Assembly (NCBI RefSeq): GCF_000949385.2
Contig: NZ_JYKO02000001.1
Span: 1,202,620 to 1,266,619, forward strand
DNA length: 64,000 bases
DNA from: Pseudomonas sp. LFM046
Lineage (GTDB): Bacteria; Pseudomonadota; Gammaproteobacteria; Pseudomonadales; Pseudomonadaceae
Direction: 5' to 3'
Shown here: positions 1-8,479 of the stretch, in pieces
Numbering within the stretch: the first letter of the stretch is position 1
Layout: each line of letters opens with the position of its first letter
Position numbers and translations under genes: made by a program
Notes under the pieces: generated by a model
Database searches by the model: none
Told to the model about the DNA's origin: nothing
Seen by the model: only the letters and a program-made list of their open reading frames with translations

Positions 1-511
1 GGTCGGACATCTTCGCCGCCCTTACCAGATGGGGGCTGATGCGCTTCAGCAGGTCGCCCTGGGGCCCTTCCGGCAGGGTCGCACCCACCGCCGTCAGCAG
101 CGACAGATAGATGCCCGCGTCCGCGTGCTCATGCAGCTTGATGCAGGAAATGCTGTTCATGCCGTAGGGCAGGTGGAATTCCTGGTAGTAGAGGTGGCGG
201 CGGATATGGGCCGGACCGAGGTCCGCCTGGTCGTTGTACCAACTGCCCACGGGGCGAGGCACCAGCACGGCCTTGCCCGGATCGTACTGGTGGTAGTAGC
301 TGTTGTAGGCCTCCACGCTCGCCGGGTCGCAGAGGTTGATCGAGCTGACCTGGGAGCGTTGCTCCCGCTGGTCGAGGAAGACCAGGGCACCCATCTGGTG
401 GCCCGTGGCGGCCACCAGGAGCTCCAGCAGCGGTCGCCAGGCCTCCTCGTCGAGCACGCACTCGTAGCAGAGATTGACCAGGGTGTCGTACAGCTCGTCC
501 ATTCCCGGCAT
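1..511 (-). CDS. LuxR-type transcriptional regulator, N-terminal part (cut by window edge)
   Basis: This reading frame runs off the left edge, so only about 170 N-terminal residues are visible. It begins MPGMDELYDTLVNLCYEC and continues with a W-x-x-LL-x-LL pattern and a GALVFLD segment. That layout is typical of the sensor half of large stand-alone LuxR-family regulators; the C-terminal helix-turn-helix would lie outside the window. The start at 511 is the first ATG. A second ATG at 502 and an upstream in-frame GTG near 550 are alternatives, and none has a strong ribosome site. From established knowledge, the testosterone regulator TeiR of Comamonas is LuxR-type. Position near steroid genes makes a similar role here possible, but this is inference. 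The family call rests on the N-terminal pattern alone. Confidence 0.6.
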   Translation of the reverse strand, partial: MPGMDELYDTLVNLCYECVLDEEAWRPLLELLVAATGHQMGALVFLDQREQRSQVSSINLCDPASVEAYNSYYHQYDPGKAVLVPRPVGSWYNDQADLGPAHIRRHLYYQEFHLPYGMNSISCIKLHEHADAGIYLSLLTAVGATLPEGPQGDLLKRISPHLVRAAKMSD

Positions 512-806
512 TGCGCAGCAGTCCGTTGCGTTTGATGGCGTATTGATTCCATATGACACAGGTGTGAACCCCGTGGAAACCGCCACCTGTCGGCCGACAC
601 GGCTCCCGCCTGGAAGTCTGGCTGAACGCTCTGTCAAGAAAACCTTACAAAAGCGGAGCGCCTGGTAGGCGCTTTCGCCCTCTGCGGGCGGGCGTAAGGA
701 AATCTTTCCGGAATGTCCGTTCGGCGTCTCGCCGGGGCCGATCGGGCGCCTTGTTCGCGAATCGCTGCCAGAGTGAGATGACGCAAACAAAAAACGGCCC
801 GACGTC
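512..806. promoter_or_regulatory. Divergent intergenic region between LuxR-type gene and maiA
   Basis: These roughly 295 bases separate the leftward regulator from the rightward maiA. A 7-bp stem (AGCGCCT / AGGCGCT, 657-673) followed by a short T stretch is visible and could be a weak terminator. At 726 there is GTCCGTTCGG, a partial match to the GTCC-N4-GGAC dyad found at steroid promoters, but the right arm is not conserved. No further gene is seen. Confidence 0.35.
786..793 (+). promoter_or_regulatory. Possible Crc/Hfq (CA-motif) site before maiA
   Basis: The run AACAAAAA fits the AANAANAA motif bound by Hfq with Crc on Pseudomonas mRNAs. It sits 13 bases before the maiA ATG, where such binding would block translation. 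maiA lacks a strong Shine-Dalgarno sequence. A low-complexity A-run can arise by chance, so confidence is modest. Confidence 0.4.
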
Positions 807-1472
807 ATGAATTCTGAACTGACTCTCTACGGCTACTGGCGCTCCAGCGCTGCCTACCGTGTCCGCATCGCCCTCAACCTGAAGGGCCTGGCTTACCGTC
901 ACGAGCCGGTCCACCTGGTCAAGGACGGTGGCCAGCAACATCAGCCGGCCTACCGCGAACTCAATCCCCAGGGCCTGTTGCCGCTGCTGGTGGATGGCGG
1001 CCACGCCGGTGGCGAAGTCCGCATCGCCCAGTCCCTGGCCATCCTCGAATACCTCGAAGAAGCCTTCCCCGTTCCGGCCCTGCTGCCGGCCGACACGGCC
1101 CAGCGCGCCCTGGTGCGCTCCCTGGCCCTGCACATTGCCTGCGACGTGCATCCGCTGAACAACCTGCGGGTGCTGCAGTACCTCAAGAACGAACTGGGCG
1201 TGGCGGATGACGCCAAGGACGCCTGGTATCGCCACTGGGTGGGGCTCTGCCTCGCCGCTGTGGAAAAGGGGCTGGAAGCCTTTGGTGGCAAGCTTTCCCT
1301 GGGCGCCCGTCCGGGCTACCTGGAAGCCTGCCTGATTCCCCAGGTGTACAACGCGCGCCGCTTCGACTGTGACTTGTCGGCCTACCCACGCATCCTCGAC
1401 ATCGCTGCGCGCTGCGAAGCCCTCGAGGCATTCAGGAATGCTGCTCCGGAGGTACAGCCAGACGCGCAGTGA
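807..1472 (+). CDS. maiA: Maleylacetoacetate isomerase (zeta-class glutathione transferase)
   Basis: This 221-residue protein has the length and order of MaiA: a thioredoxin-like N-terminal domain (about 1-85), then an all-helical C-terminal domain. The segment YWRSSAAYRVRIALNLKG carries the paired Ser residues that bind glutathione in zeta-class enzymes. A PQGLLPLLVDGG segment corresponds to the cis-proline loop. The enzyme converts 4-maleylacetoacetate to fumarylacetoacetate in the homogentisate branch of Tyr/Phe catabolism, in the cytosol. hmgA and fahA are not beside it. Instead an aromatic amino-acid permease follows 86 bases downstream, so uptake and breakdown may be co-expressed. Confidence 0.9.
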   Translation: MNSELTLYGYWRSSAAYRVRIALNLKGLAYRHEPVHLVKDGGQQHQPAYRELNPQGLLPLLVDGGHAGGEVRIAQSLAILEYLEEAFPVPALLPADTAQRALVRSLALHIACDVHPLNNLRVLQYLKNELGVADDAKDAWYRHWVGLCLAAVEKGLEAFGGKLSLGARPGYLEACLIPQVYNARRFDCDLSAYPRILDIAARCEALEAFRNAAPEVQPDAQ

Positions 1473-1539
1473 AGGTTATCCACCTGCCTTGCAAAGTTCC
1501 GCCGGACCACAAGCCCGGCGGGTGAAATCCCGTCACGAC

Positions 1540-1547
1540 AACAACAA
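1540..1547 (+). promoter_or_regulatory. Crc/Hfq-like CA motif overlapping the aroP ribosome site
   Basis: AACAACAA is a perfect AANAANAA motif directly before the AAGG Shine-Dalgarno and 11 bases before the ATG at 1559. This is the standard geometry for catabolite repression by Hfq-Crc in Pseudomonas. A small imperfect hairpin of CCGCCGG and CCGGCGG (about 1502-1521) lies just upstream in the maiA-aroP gap. Confidence 0.55.
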
Positions 1548-1558
1548 AAGGTGACGCA

Positions 1559-2974
1559 ATGAGTGAAATGCAACACTCGGGCGAGCTGCAACGCGGCCTG
1601 AAAAATCGCCACATCCAATTGATCGCCCTTGGTGGCGCCATCGGCACCGGCCTCTTCCTCGGCTCGGCCGGGGTGCTCAAGTCCGCCGGCCCCTCGATGA
1701 TCCTCGGCTATGCCATCTGCGGTTTCATCGCCTTCCTGATCATGCGCCAGCTCGGCGAGATGATCGTCGAAGAGCCGGTCGCCGGTTCCTTCAGCCATTT
1801 CGCCCACAAGTACTGGGGCGGCTTCGCCGGCTTCCTCTCCGGCTGGAACTGCTGGGTGCTCTACACCCTGGTGGGCATGAGCGAGCTCACCGCCGTGGGC
1901 AAGTACATCCATTTCTGGTGGCCCGACGTCCCCACCTGGGCTACTGCCGCGGTGTTCTTCCTGGTGGTCAATGCCATCAACCTGGCCAACGTGAAGCTCT
2001 TCGGCGAGGCCGAGTTCTGGTTCGCCATGATCAAGGTGGTGGCCATCGTCGGCATGATCGTCCTCGGCTGCTGGATGCTGTTCAGCGGTAGCGGCGGCGA
2101 GCAGGCAACCGTTGCCAACCTCTGGGCCCATGGCGGCTTCTTCCCCAACGGCATCAGCGGACTGGTGATGGCCATGGCCTTCATCATGTTCTCCTTCGGC
2201 GGGCTGGAAATGCTCGGCTTCACCGCTGCCGAGGCCGACAAGCCGAAGCAGGTGATCCCGAAGGCGATCAACCAGGTGATCTACCGCATCCTGATCTTCT
2301 ATGTCGGTGCTCTGGTGGTGCTGCTCTCCCTGAGCCCCTGGGATGCGCTGCTGGCGTCCATCAACAGCGCCGGCGATCCCTACAGCGGCAGCCCCTTCGT
2401 GAAGATCTTCGCCCTAATCGGCAGCGACACCGCCGCTCACCTGCTGAACTTCGTGGTGCTCACCGCCGCGCTGTCGGTCTACAACAGCGGCACCTACTGC
2501 AACGGCCGCATGCTGCTGGGCCTGGCCGAGCAGGGTGACGCCCCGCGCTCCCTGGCCAAGGTGGACAAGCGCGGCGTACCGGTGCGCGCGCTGCTGGTGT
2601 CGGCCGTGGTGACCTTCCTTGCGGTGGTGGTCAACTACGTGGTTCCGCAGAACGCGCTGGAACTGCTGATGTCCCTGGTGGTCGCTGCCCTGGTGATCAA
2701 CTGGGCGATGATCAGCTACTCCCACCTGAAGTTCCGCAAGCAGATGGACAAGGACGGTGTGCGCACCGGCTTCCGCTCCCTCTGGTACCCCATGAGCAAC
2801 TACCTGTGCCTGGCCTTCGTGCTGTTCATCCTCGGCATCATGCTGATGATCCCGGGCATCCAGGTCTCCGTGTACGCCATCCCGGTGTGGCTGCTGGTGA
2901 TGTGGGGTTGCTACCGCCTGAAGATGAGCGGCAAGGCCCAGGCCGGCAAGGCGGCTGGCTACCAAGCGGGCTGA
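1559..2974 (+). CDS. aroP: Aromatic amino-acid permease (AroP/ProY-type, APC superfamily)
   Basis: This 471-residue inner-membrane protein has about 12 hydrophobic helices. It starts with ELQRGLKNRHIQLIALGG and GAIGTGLFLGS, the first-helix signature of the amino-acid/polyamine/organocation family. FSFGGLEMLGFTAAEADKP in the middle is the typical helix 6-loop motif of AroP, PheP and ProY-type carriers. It should import Phe, Tyr or Trp with protons. Substrate specificity cannot be fixed from sequence, but adjacency to maiA favours aromatic amino acids. The start at 1559 follows AAGGTGACGCA. A strong terminator follows at 2991. Confidence 0.85.
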   Translation: MSEMQHSGELQRGLKNRHIQLIALGGAIGTGLFLGSAGVLKSAGPSMILGYAICGFIAFLIMRQLGEMIVEEPVAGSFSHFAHKYWGGFAGFLSGWNCWVLYTLVGMSELTAVGKYIHFWWPDVPTWATAAVFFLVVNAINLANVKLFGEAEFWFAMIKVVAIVGMIVLGCWMLFSGSGGEQATVANLWAHGGFFPNGISGLVMAMAFIMFSFGGLEMLGFTAAEADKPKQVIPKAINQVIYRILIFYVGALVVLLSLSPWDALLASINSAGDPYSGSPFVKIFALIGSDTAAHLLNFVVLTAALSVYNSGTYCNGRMLLGLAEQGDAPRSLAKVDKRGVPVRALLVSAVVTFLAVVVNYVVPQNALELLMSLVVAALVINWAMISYSHLKFRKQMDKDGVRTGFRSLWYPMSNYLCLAFVLFILGIMLMIPGIQVSVYAIPVWLLVMWGCYRLKMSGKAQAGKAAGYQAG

Positions 2975-2990
2975 TTGCGTCGCGATGAAG

Positions 2991-3022
2991 AAAAACCCCG
3001 GCCAGGTGCCGGGGTTTTTTTT
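2991..3022 (+). terminator. Rho-independent terminator after aroP
   Basis: The stem CCCCGGC / GCCGGGG with a 5-base loop is followed by eight T residues and preceded by an A run. It lies 16 bases after the aroP stop, and the A run would let it also work on the opposite strand. Confidence 0.9.
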
Positions 3023-3085
3023 GAGTTCATGAAACAGGGCGGGCGGTGTTCAACCAGCGAAACGATACCCCTGCGGACCTCGATT

Positions 3086-3119
3086 GATGGGTTTCGCTTC
3101 GCTCTACGCCATCCTACGG
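3086..3119. repeat. GATGGGTTTCGC...CATCCTAC intergenic repeat (truncated copy)
   Basis: This is one copy of a repeat seen many times between genes in this window (also near 27120, 35138, 53513). Its arms GATGGGT and CCATCCTAC are a shortened version of the GTAGGATGGGT family. It lies between the aroP terminator and the convergent chemoreceptor gene. Confidence 0.6.
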
Positions 3120-3132
3120 GCCAGCCGCACCG

Positions 3133-4740
3133 TCAGATCTGGAACCGCGCCACCGACGACTGCATGGCGCTGGCCACGGCATCCAGGCGCTCGGCGGCGT
3201 CGGCCAGATCGCGCATGGCCTGGCTGTTGCTCCGCGACATCTGGGCGATCAGTTCCACCCGCTGGGCCACCTCGCTGCTGGCCCTGGATTGTTCGCCGAT
3301 GGTGTGGGAAATCTCCTCCACCACCTCGGCGGCGTGGTGGGCGCCGCTGCGAATCTCGCCGATGGATTCCCCCGCCTGCCGGGCGAGGCTGACGCCGTCC
3401 TGAACCCGCTCCACGCCGGTCTGCATGCTGTCCACCGCCTGCTGGGTGCTCTCCCGGATGCGCTGGATCATCCCGGTGATTTCCTGGGTCGACTGCGCGG
3501 TGCGCGCCGCCAGGTTGCGCACTTCGTCCGCCACCACCGCAAAGCCGCGCCCGGCTTCCCCGGCACGGGCGGCCTCGATGGCGGCATTCAGCGCCAGCAG
3601 GTTGGTTTGCTCGGCGATGCCCTTGATCACCTGGATGATGGAATGGATTTCCTCGGAGGACTGACCCAGCGCGGTGATGGTGCTGGAGGACTGGTTCACC
3701 GCTTCGGCGATCCGGCTCATGCCTTCCACCACGCCGAGGATCACCTTGCCGCCGCTGCTGGCCAGGTCTTCGGATTGCGAGGAAATGTTCTGGGCATTGC
3801 GGGCATGCTCGGCGATCTGGCCGATATTGGCGATCATCTGCTCCATGGCCGCGGCCATGCTGGTGGCGCTGTCGGACTGCTCGCTGGCGCCATCCACGAT
3901 GCTCTGGGAGGTCTCGCTGAGGCGGTGGGCGGTGCCGCGCAGTTCCTCGCTCTCGTTGCGGATGGTGGCAATCATCTGCCGTAGGTTGCCCTGCATCTCC
4001 GCCAGGGCACGCTGCAACTGGCCGGCCTCGTCGTCGCTGTCGATGCTGACCTGGGTGAGCAGATTGCCCTGGGCGATGGCGCGGGCCACCCCGACCGTCT
4101 TCTCCAGGGGGCGCAACACCGCGCGCATCAACTGGCTGGTGACCAGGCAGAGCAGCCCGATCGCCAGGAGGATGCCGCCCACCAGCCAGGCGGCGGCACT
4201 GCTGATGGCGGCCTCGCCATCGGCGCGGGTCTTGGCCGCGTGCGCCTCGATCTTGCCGCTCAAGGCTTCATTCTTCTCTTCCAGTTCACCGAAGCTGGTT
4301 TCGAACGCCGGAAGTTCGCTGCGTGCCGCCTGCGGGTCACGCAGTGCGAGGTTGACGATGCGTTCGGCGTCGCCGATGTAGCGTTCCAGGGCGGGCTGGG
4401 ATTCGGCGATGGCGCTGTGGATATCCTGGGTCAGCGCCAGCTCGGCGTTCTCTTTCAGGGTTCGGCGGAACCACTCGCTGTGCTCGCGCAGGTCGTTGCG
4501 CACCTGGGCGGCGCCCGCCTCGTCGCCCGGTTGCACCACCAGGGCGGCCAGCACGTCGGCGCGCAGGGCGTCGTGCATCATGTCGCCTTCCAGGTGATTG
4601 CGCAGGGCGCTGACGCTGAGCTGGTTCTCGGCCAGCGCCTCGGCCAGCTTCGTCTGTCCCCAGTAGCCGATGCCGCCCAGCAGGGCGGCAGCCAGGACGC
4701 TGATCGCTCCGGAAGCGACCATTTTCTGTCTTATTTTCAT
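3133..4740 (-). CDS. Methyl-accepting chemotaxis protein, transmembrane
   Basis: This 535-residue chemoreceptor starts [11 protein letters not shown] at 4740, after AGGGGAAGGG; a start 48 bases upstream has no such site. Membrane helices lie at about 8-30 and 182-205 and enclose a periplasmic helical ligand-binding domain of roughly 150 residues. A HAMP segment follows, then a long coiled coil. The hairpin tip is canonical ([19 protein letters not shown], then [11 protein letters not shown]). There is no C-terminal CheR-binding pentapeptide (it ends SSVARFQI). It should signal through CheA/CheW to flagella; the ligand is unknown. It stands alone, divergent from the steroid operon starting at 4987, so a steroid-related attractant is possible but unsupported. 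Confidence 0.9.
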   Translation of the reverse strand: MKIRQKMVASGAISVLAAALLGGIGYWGQTKLAEALAENQLSVSALRNHLEGDMMHDALRADVLAALVVQPGDEAGAAQVRNDLREHSEWFRRTLKENAELALTQDIHSAIAESQPALERYIGDAERIVNLALRDPQAARSELPAFETSFGELEEKNEALSGKIEAHAAKTRADGEAAISSAAAWLVGGILLAIGLLCLVTSQLMRAVLRPLEKTVGVARAIAQGNLLTQVSIDSDDEAGQLQRALAEMQGNLRQMIATIRNESEELRGTAHRLSETSQSIVDGASEQSDSATSMAAAMEQMIANIGQIAEHARNAQNISSQSEDLASSGGKVILGVVEGMSRIAEAVNQSSSTITALGQSSEEIHSIIQVIKGIAEQTNLLALNAAIEAARAGEAGRGFAVVADEVRNLAARTAQSTQEITGMIQRIRESTQQAVDSMQTGVERVQDGVSLARQAGESIGEIRSGAHHAAEVVEEISHTIGEQSRASSEVAQRVELIAQMSRSNSQAMRDLADAAERLDAVASAMQSSVARFQI

Positions 4741-4883
4741 GTCCCTTCCCCTGTGGTGTTCCTCGATCCTGGGAAGGTTAGTCCACACAGGTTGCCTTTG
4801 ATGGTCAGAAGGGGACCGGCAGCCGTCCCGCTGCGATCGCCTTCCGATCCCGCCAAAACCCCCGTCCTACGTGCCTTTCGCGC

Positions 4884-4935
4884 TAGTCCCATCGGACGAT
4901 GCCCCTCGCAGGGCCAGCCGATTAAATCCCTCCCC
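4884..4935 (+). promoter_or_regulatory. Promoter with GTCC-N4-GGAC dyad for steroid block 1
   Basis: The dyad GTCC-CATC-GGAC is at 4886-4897. A -10-like TTAAAT lies at 4922-4927 and would start transcription near 4934, placing the dyad centre about 42 bp upstream. The same spacing recurs at 29275, at 36135 and, on the - strand, at 36067. The dyad overlaps where a -35 box would be, as expected for a class-II activator. Confidence 0.6.
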
Positions 4936-4986
4936 ATAGAGCCCGCTCCCGAAATGCGCGGCGATAACGAGAATGAGGAGGACCGC

Positions 4987-5880
4987 ATGGATATCCGTGG
5001 CCTGGGTTACGTCACCGTAGCCTCGACAGACCTGAATCGCTGGCGCGAGTACGCCACCGGAGTGCTCGGCATGATGGTGGATGCCGCGTCGGACGAGCGG
5101 CTCTACCTGAAGATGGACGAGCGCTCCTACCGCATCCTCGTCGAGCGTGCCGACCGCGACGGCTACGGCGCCTGCGGCTGGGAAGTGGCGGGCAAGGCGG
5201 CTTTCGAACAGGCCATCGCCGAACTGCAGCAGGCCGATGTCGAGGTCACCCGTGGCAGCGCCGCCGAAGCCGGCGAGCGCAAGGTCCAGGAACTGGCCCG
5301 CTTCGCCGACCCGGATGGCAACCGCCACGAACTGTTCTGGGGCCCCCGTCAGGACTTCGTGCCCTTCGTTTCCCCGGTTGGCGTATCCGGCTTCATCACC
5401 AGCGAACTGGGCATGGGCCACGCGGTCATCCCGGCGCCGAACTTCGACCGCTGCCTGGACTTCTACGAGCGCGTCATGGGCTTCGGTCTGTCCGACCTGA
5501 TGAAAGTGCGCTTCACCCCCGATCCGGCCGAACCGGAAAAACGCATCCACTTCCTCCACTGCAACAACGGCCGCCATCACTCCCTGGCCCTGTTCGAGTG
5601 CCCGATTCCCTCCGGCTGCGTGCACCTGATGGTGGAAGTGAAAGAACTGGACGACGTGGGCCGTGCCCTGGATCGCATGCACGCCAGCGGCGTGAAGCTC
5701 TCTGCCACCCTCGGTCGCCACACCAATGACGAGATGACTTCCTTCTACATGCAGACCCCCGGCGGCTTCGACATGGAGTACGGCTGCGGCGGCAAGGTCA
5801 TGGAATGGGAGAGCCATACGCCCTTCGAGAGCACCGTGGTCAGCCACTGGGGCCATGACTTCAGTGTTGGTCGCCGTTAA
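4987..5880 (+). CDS. hsaC: Extradiol ring-cleavage dioxygenase, HsaC/TesB-type (3,4-DHSA dioxygenase)
   Basis: This 297-residue protein has two vicinal-oxygen-chelate domains. The iron ligands of the BphC/HsaC family can be placed at His145 (LGMGHAVIP), His213 (CVHLMVEV) and Glu264 (FDMEYGCGG). The second-sphere residues His198, His245 and Tyr254 are also present. It should cleave the aromatised ring A catechol (3,4-DHSA) between or beside the hydroxyls using Fe(II) and O2, giving the substrate of HsaD. Its steroid assignment rests on context: ipdA and ipdB follow directly and hsaD-hsaE-hsaG-hsaF lie in block 2. A biphenyl-type substrate is the alternative. The start at 4987 follows GAGGAG; an open frame extends further upstream but lacks a ribosome site. 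Confidence 0.85.
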   Translation: MDIRGLGYVTVASTDLNRWREYATGVLGMMVDAASDERLYLKMDERSYRILVERADRDGYGACGWEVAGKAAFEQAIAELQQADVEVTRGSAAEAGERKVQELARFADPDGNRHELFWGPRQDFVPFVSPVGVSGFITSELGMGHAVIPAPNFDRCLDFYERVMGFGLSDLMKVRFTPDPAEPEKRIHFLHCNNGRHHSLALFECPIPSGCVHLMVEVKELDDVGRALDRMHASGVKLSATLGRHTNDEMTSFYMQTPGGFDMEYGCGGKVMEWESHTPFESTVVSHWGHDFSVGRR

Positions 5881-5891
5881 GGAGCACCCCC

Positions 5892-6773
5892 ATGGATAAA
5901 CGCATGACCGCCGCCGACGTAGTTGGCCAGCTGCACGACGGCATGACGATCGGTATCGGCGGCTGGGGCCCGCGGCGCAAGCCCATGGCCCTGATCCGCG
6001 AAATTCTTCGCTCGGACCTTAAGGACCTCACCATCGTCGCCTACGGCGGCGCCGACGTCGGCATGCTCTGCGCGGCAGGCAAGGTCAGGAAACTGGTGTA
6101 CGCCTTCGTCTCGCTGGACTTCATTCCCCTGGAACCGTACTTCCGCAAGATCCGCCAGGAGGGCGGGGTGCAGGTGATGGAAATCGACGAAGGCATGATG
6201 CTGCTGGGCCTCAAGGCCGCCGCCATGAACGTGCCCTTCATTCCGACAGCGGTAGGCCTGGGCACCGACGTGCTGCGCCTGAACCCGGACCTGAAACTGG
6301 TCAGCTCGCCCTACGACGACAGCCGTGACTGGGTCGCCATGCCGGCGCTGAAGCTGGACGCCGCGCTGGTCCATGTCGATCGCGCCGACGCCCGTGGCGT
6401 CTGCCAGATCAGCGGCCCCGACCACTACATGGACGACCTCTTCGTGCGAGCCGCCGATCAGGCCTTCGTCAGCTGCGACGAGCTGGTGGACAGCGCCTGG
6501 TTCCACGAAGACCCCAGCCGTTCCCGCCTGGTGTTCTGGGAGCGCAACCGCACCACCGCCGTGGTGCACCTGCCGGGTGGCGCCCACCCCTCATCCTGCG
6601 CGCCGCTCTATGGCTTCGATACCGCCCACTTCAAGGCCTACAACGCCTCCGCCGGCGAGCCGGACGGCTGGCAGGCCTACATGGAGCGCTACGTGAACTG
6701 CGGGGAAGCGGAATACCTCGCCCGTGTCGGTGGCCTGGACGCCATTCGCAAACTGCCGCTCCCGGTTTTCTGA
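5892..6773 (+). CDS. ipdA: IpdA: alpha subunit of CoA-transferase-like ring-opening hydrolase
   Basis: This 293-residue protein has the class I CoA-transferase alpha fold, with an early GIGGWGPRRKP loop and an acidic MEIDEG segment at about 96-101. Established knowledge: in Mycobacterium and Rhodococcus, IpdAB hydrolyses the last ring of the HIP-derived intermediate COCHEA-CoA and does not transfer CoA. The gene begins 11 bases after hsaC and is followed 11 bases later by ipdB. That order, with EchA20, IpdC and FadA6 close by, matches the actinobacterial cholesterol C/D-ring locus. A true CoA-transferase for another acid is possible from sequence alone, but the neighbours make that unlikely. 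Confidence 0.85.
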   Translation: MDKRMTAADVVGQLHDGMTIGIGGWGPRRKPMALIREILRSDLKDLTIVAYGGADVGMLCAAGKVRKLVYAFVSLDFIPLEPYFRKIRQEGGVQVMEIDEGMMLLGLKAAAMNVPFIPTAVGLGTDVLRLNPDLKLVSSPYDDSRDWVAMPALKLDAALVHVDRADARGVCQISGPDHYMDDLFVRAADQAFVSCDELVDSAWFHEDPSRSRLVFWERNRTTAVVHLPGGAHPSSCAPLYGFDTAHFKAYNASAGEPDGWQAYMERYVNCGEAEYLARVGGLDAIRKLPLPVF

Positions 6774-6784
6774 GGACGCTGAAG

Positions 6785-7597
6785 ATGACTGCCACCAAAC
6801 AACCGTACAGCCTCGCCGAACTGATGATCTGCGCGGCTTCCGAGACCTTCACCGGCGACGGCGAAGTGCTCGCCACCGGCATCGGCGTACTGCAGCGCCT
6901 GGCCGCGTCCCTTGCGATGCTCAACAGCAACGCCGAACTGATGATGACCGACTCCGAAGCCTTCCTGGTCGCCGAGCCGGTGCCAGTGGGCCCCCGTGGC
7001 GGCTACCAGCCCAAGTTCGACAGCTGGATGGGCTTCTCGCGCATCTTCGACAACGTCTGGAGCGGCAAGCGCCATGCCCTGGTGGGCCCGGTGCAGATCG
7101 ACCGCTTCGGCCAGGCCAACATTTCCTGCATCGGCGACCATGCCAAGCCGAAGTCGCAAATGCTCGGCGTGCGCGGTTTCCCCGGCAATTCCATCAGCCA
7201 CGCCAACTCCTTCATGGTGCCCAACCACAACAAGCGGGTATTCGTGGACGGCGAGGTGGATGTGGTGGCCTCCGTCGGCTACAACCCCGAGCGGCTGGCC
7301 CGTGGCTGGTCCCTGGACGAGATCGACATCCGCATCATCGTCACCGACCTCTGCGTCCTGGACTTCCAGGGTCCGAACCGTCAGATGCGCATCCGCTCCC
7401 TGCATCCGGGCGTGACCGCCGAGGAAGTGCAGGAGGCGACCAGCTTCCCGCTGCATATCCCGGACGAGATCCCGACCACCGCCGCCCCCACCCTGGAACA
7501 GCTGATCCTCATCCAGCAACTGGACCCGCACAACCTGCGCGCCAGCCAGATCAAGGACAACCCGCCGGGCGTGCGCGCCCAGGCCATGACCCACTGA
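6785..7597 (+). CDS. ipdB: IpdB: beta subunit of CoA-transferase-like ring-opening hydrolase
   Basis: This 270-residue partner of IpdA has the beta-subunit layout: a GDGEVLATGIGVLQR segment near the start, a GPVQIDRFGQANIS stretch, and a VDVVASVGYNP core. It should form a heteromer with IpdA and open the remaining carbocycle of steroid ring C/D intermediates in the cytosol. Its size matches IpdB, and it ends 15 bases before the next hydratase gene, so it is within one transcription unit. Confidence 0.85.
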   Translation: MTATKQPYSLAELMICAASETFTGDGEVLATGIGVLQRLAASLAMLNSNAELMMTDSEAFLVAEPVPVGPRGGYQPKFDSWMGFSRIFDNVWSGKRHALVGPVQIDRFGQANISCIGDHAKPKSQMLGVRGFPGNSISHANSFMVPNHNKRVFVDGEVDVVASVGYNPERLARGWSLDEIDIRIIVTDLCVLDFQGPNRQMRIRSLHPGVTAEEVQEATSFPLHIPDEIPTTAAPTLEQLILIQQLDPHNLRASQIKDNPPGVRAQAMTH

Positions 7598-7612
7598 GGC
7601 GGAGCCGCGCAG

Positions 7613-8479
7613 ATGAACAACGAACAGGCCGAAGACCAGGTGGTGCACTACGAAGTGCAGGGCCCGCTGGCCCTGGTCACCATGCATCGCCCCGAGTTCC
7701 ACAACGCGCAGAACTCGCGCATGACCTACGCCCTGGACGCGGCCTTCCGCCGCGCCTGCGATGACGACACCGTCAAGGTCATCGTGCTGCGGGGTGCCGG
7801 CAAGCATTTCTCCGCCGGCCACGACATCGGCACGCCGGGCCGCGACGTGGACAAGACCTTCGATCGCGCCAGCCTCTGGTACGACCATGTGAACAAGCCG
7901 GGCGGCGAATTCCTCTACGCCCGCGAGCAGGAGGTCTACCTCGGCATGTGCCGGCGCTGGCGCGACATGCCCAAGCCGACCATCGCCATGGTCCAGGGCG
8001 CCTGCATCGCCGGCGGCCTGATGCTGGCCTGGGTCTGCGACCTGATCATCGCCTCGGACGATGCCTTCTTCTCCGACCCGGTGGTGCGCATGGGCATTCC
8101 CGGCGTGGAGTACTTCGCCCACGTCCATGAACTGAATCCGCGCATCGCCAAGGAATTCCTCTTCCTCGGCGAACGCATGGGCGCCGAGCGTGCTTATCAG
8201 ATGGGCATGGTCAACAAGGTGGTGCCCCGCGACGTGCTGGAAGACGTGACCCTGGACGTCGCCCGCCGCATCGCGCAGATGCCGCGCCTGGGCCTGCAAC
8301 TGACCAAGCAGGCGGTGAACAACGCCGAGGACCTGATGGGCAAGCGCGCCACCATGGACATGGTGTTCGGCCTGCACCATTTCGCCCATGCCCACAACGA
8401 ACTGGTCAGCGGCGACAAGCTGGGCGGCTACGACGCCCGCGCCATGGCCCAGTCCCAGCGCAATTCGGCGGAGGCGTGA
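7613..8479 (+). CDS. Enoyl-CoA hydratase/isomerase family protein
   Basis: This 288-residue crotonase-fold protein has the oxyanion-hole segments HFSAGHDIGTPG (about 63-74) and GACIAGGLMLAWVCDLIIAS (about 127-146). It has a longer insertion after the first segment than EchA20. It shares a TGATG stop-start with ipdC, implying translational coupling. It probably acts on an unsaturated CoA ester of rings C/D or of the side chain. It is not the EchA20 orthologue, which is the gene at 9560, so its exact step is unassigned. The start follows GGCGGAGCCGCGCAG. Confidence 0.8.
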   Translation: MNNEQAEDQVVHYEVQGPLALVTMHRPEFHNAQNSRMTYALDAAFRRACDDDTVKVIVLRGAGKHFSAGHDIGTPGRDVDKTFDRASLWYDHVNKPGGEFLYAREQEVYLGMCRRWRDMPKPTIAMVQGACIAGGLMLAWVCDLIIASDDAFFSDPVVRMGIPGVEYFAHVHELNPRIAKEFLFLGERMGAERAYQMGMVNKVVPRDVLEDVTLDVARRIAQMPRLGLQLTKQAVNNAEDLMGKRATMDMVFGLHHFAHAHNELVSGDKLGGYDARAMAQSQRNSAEA

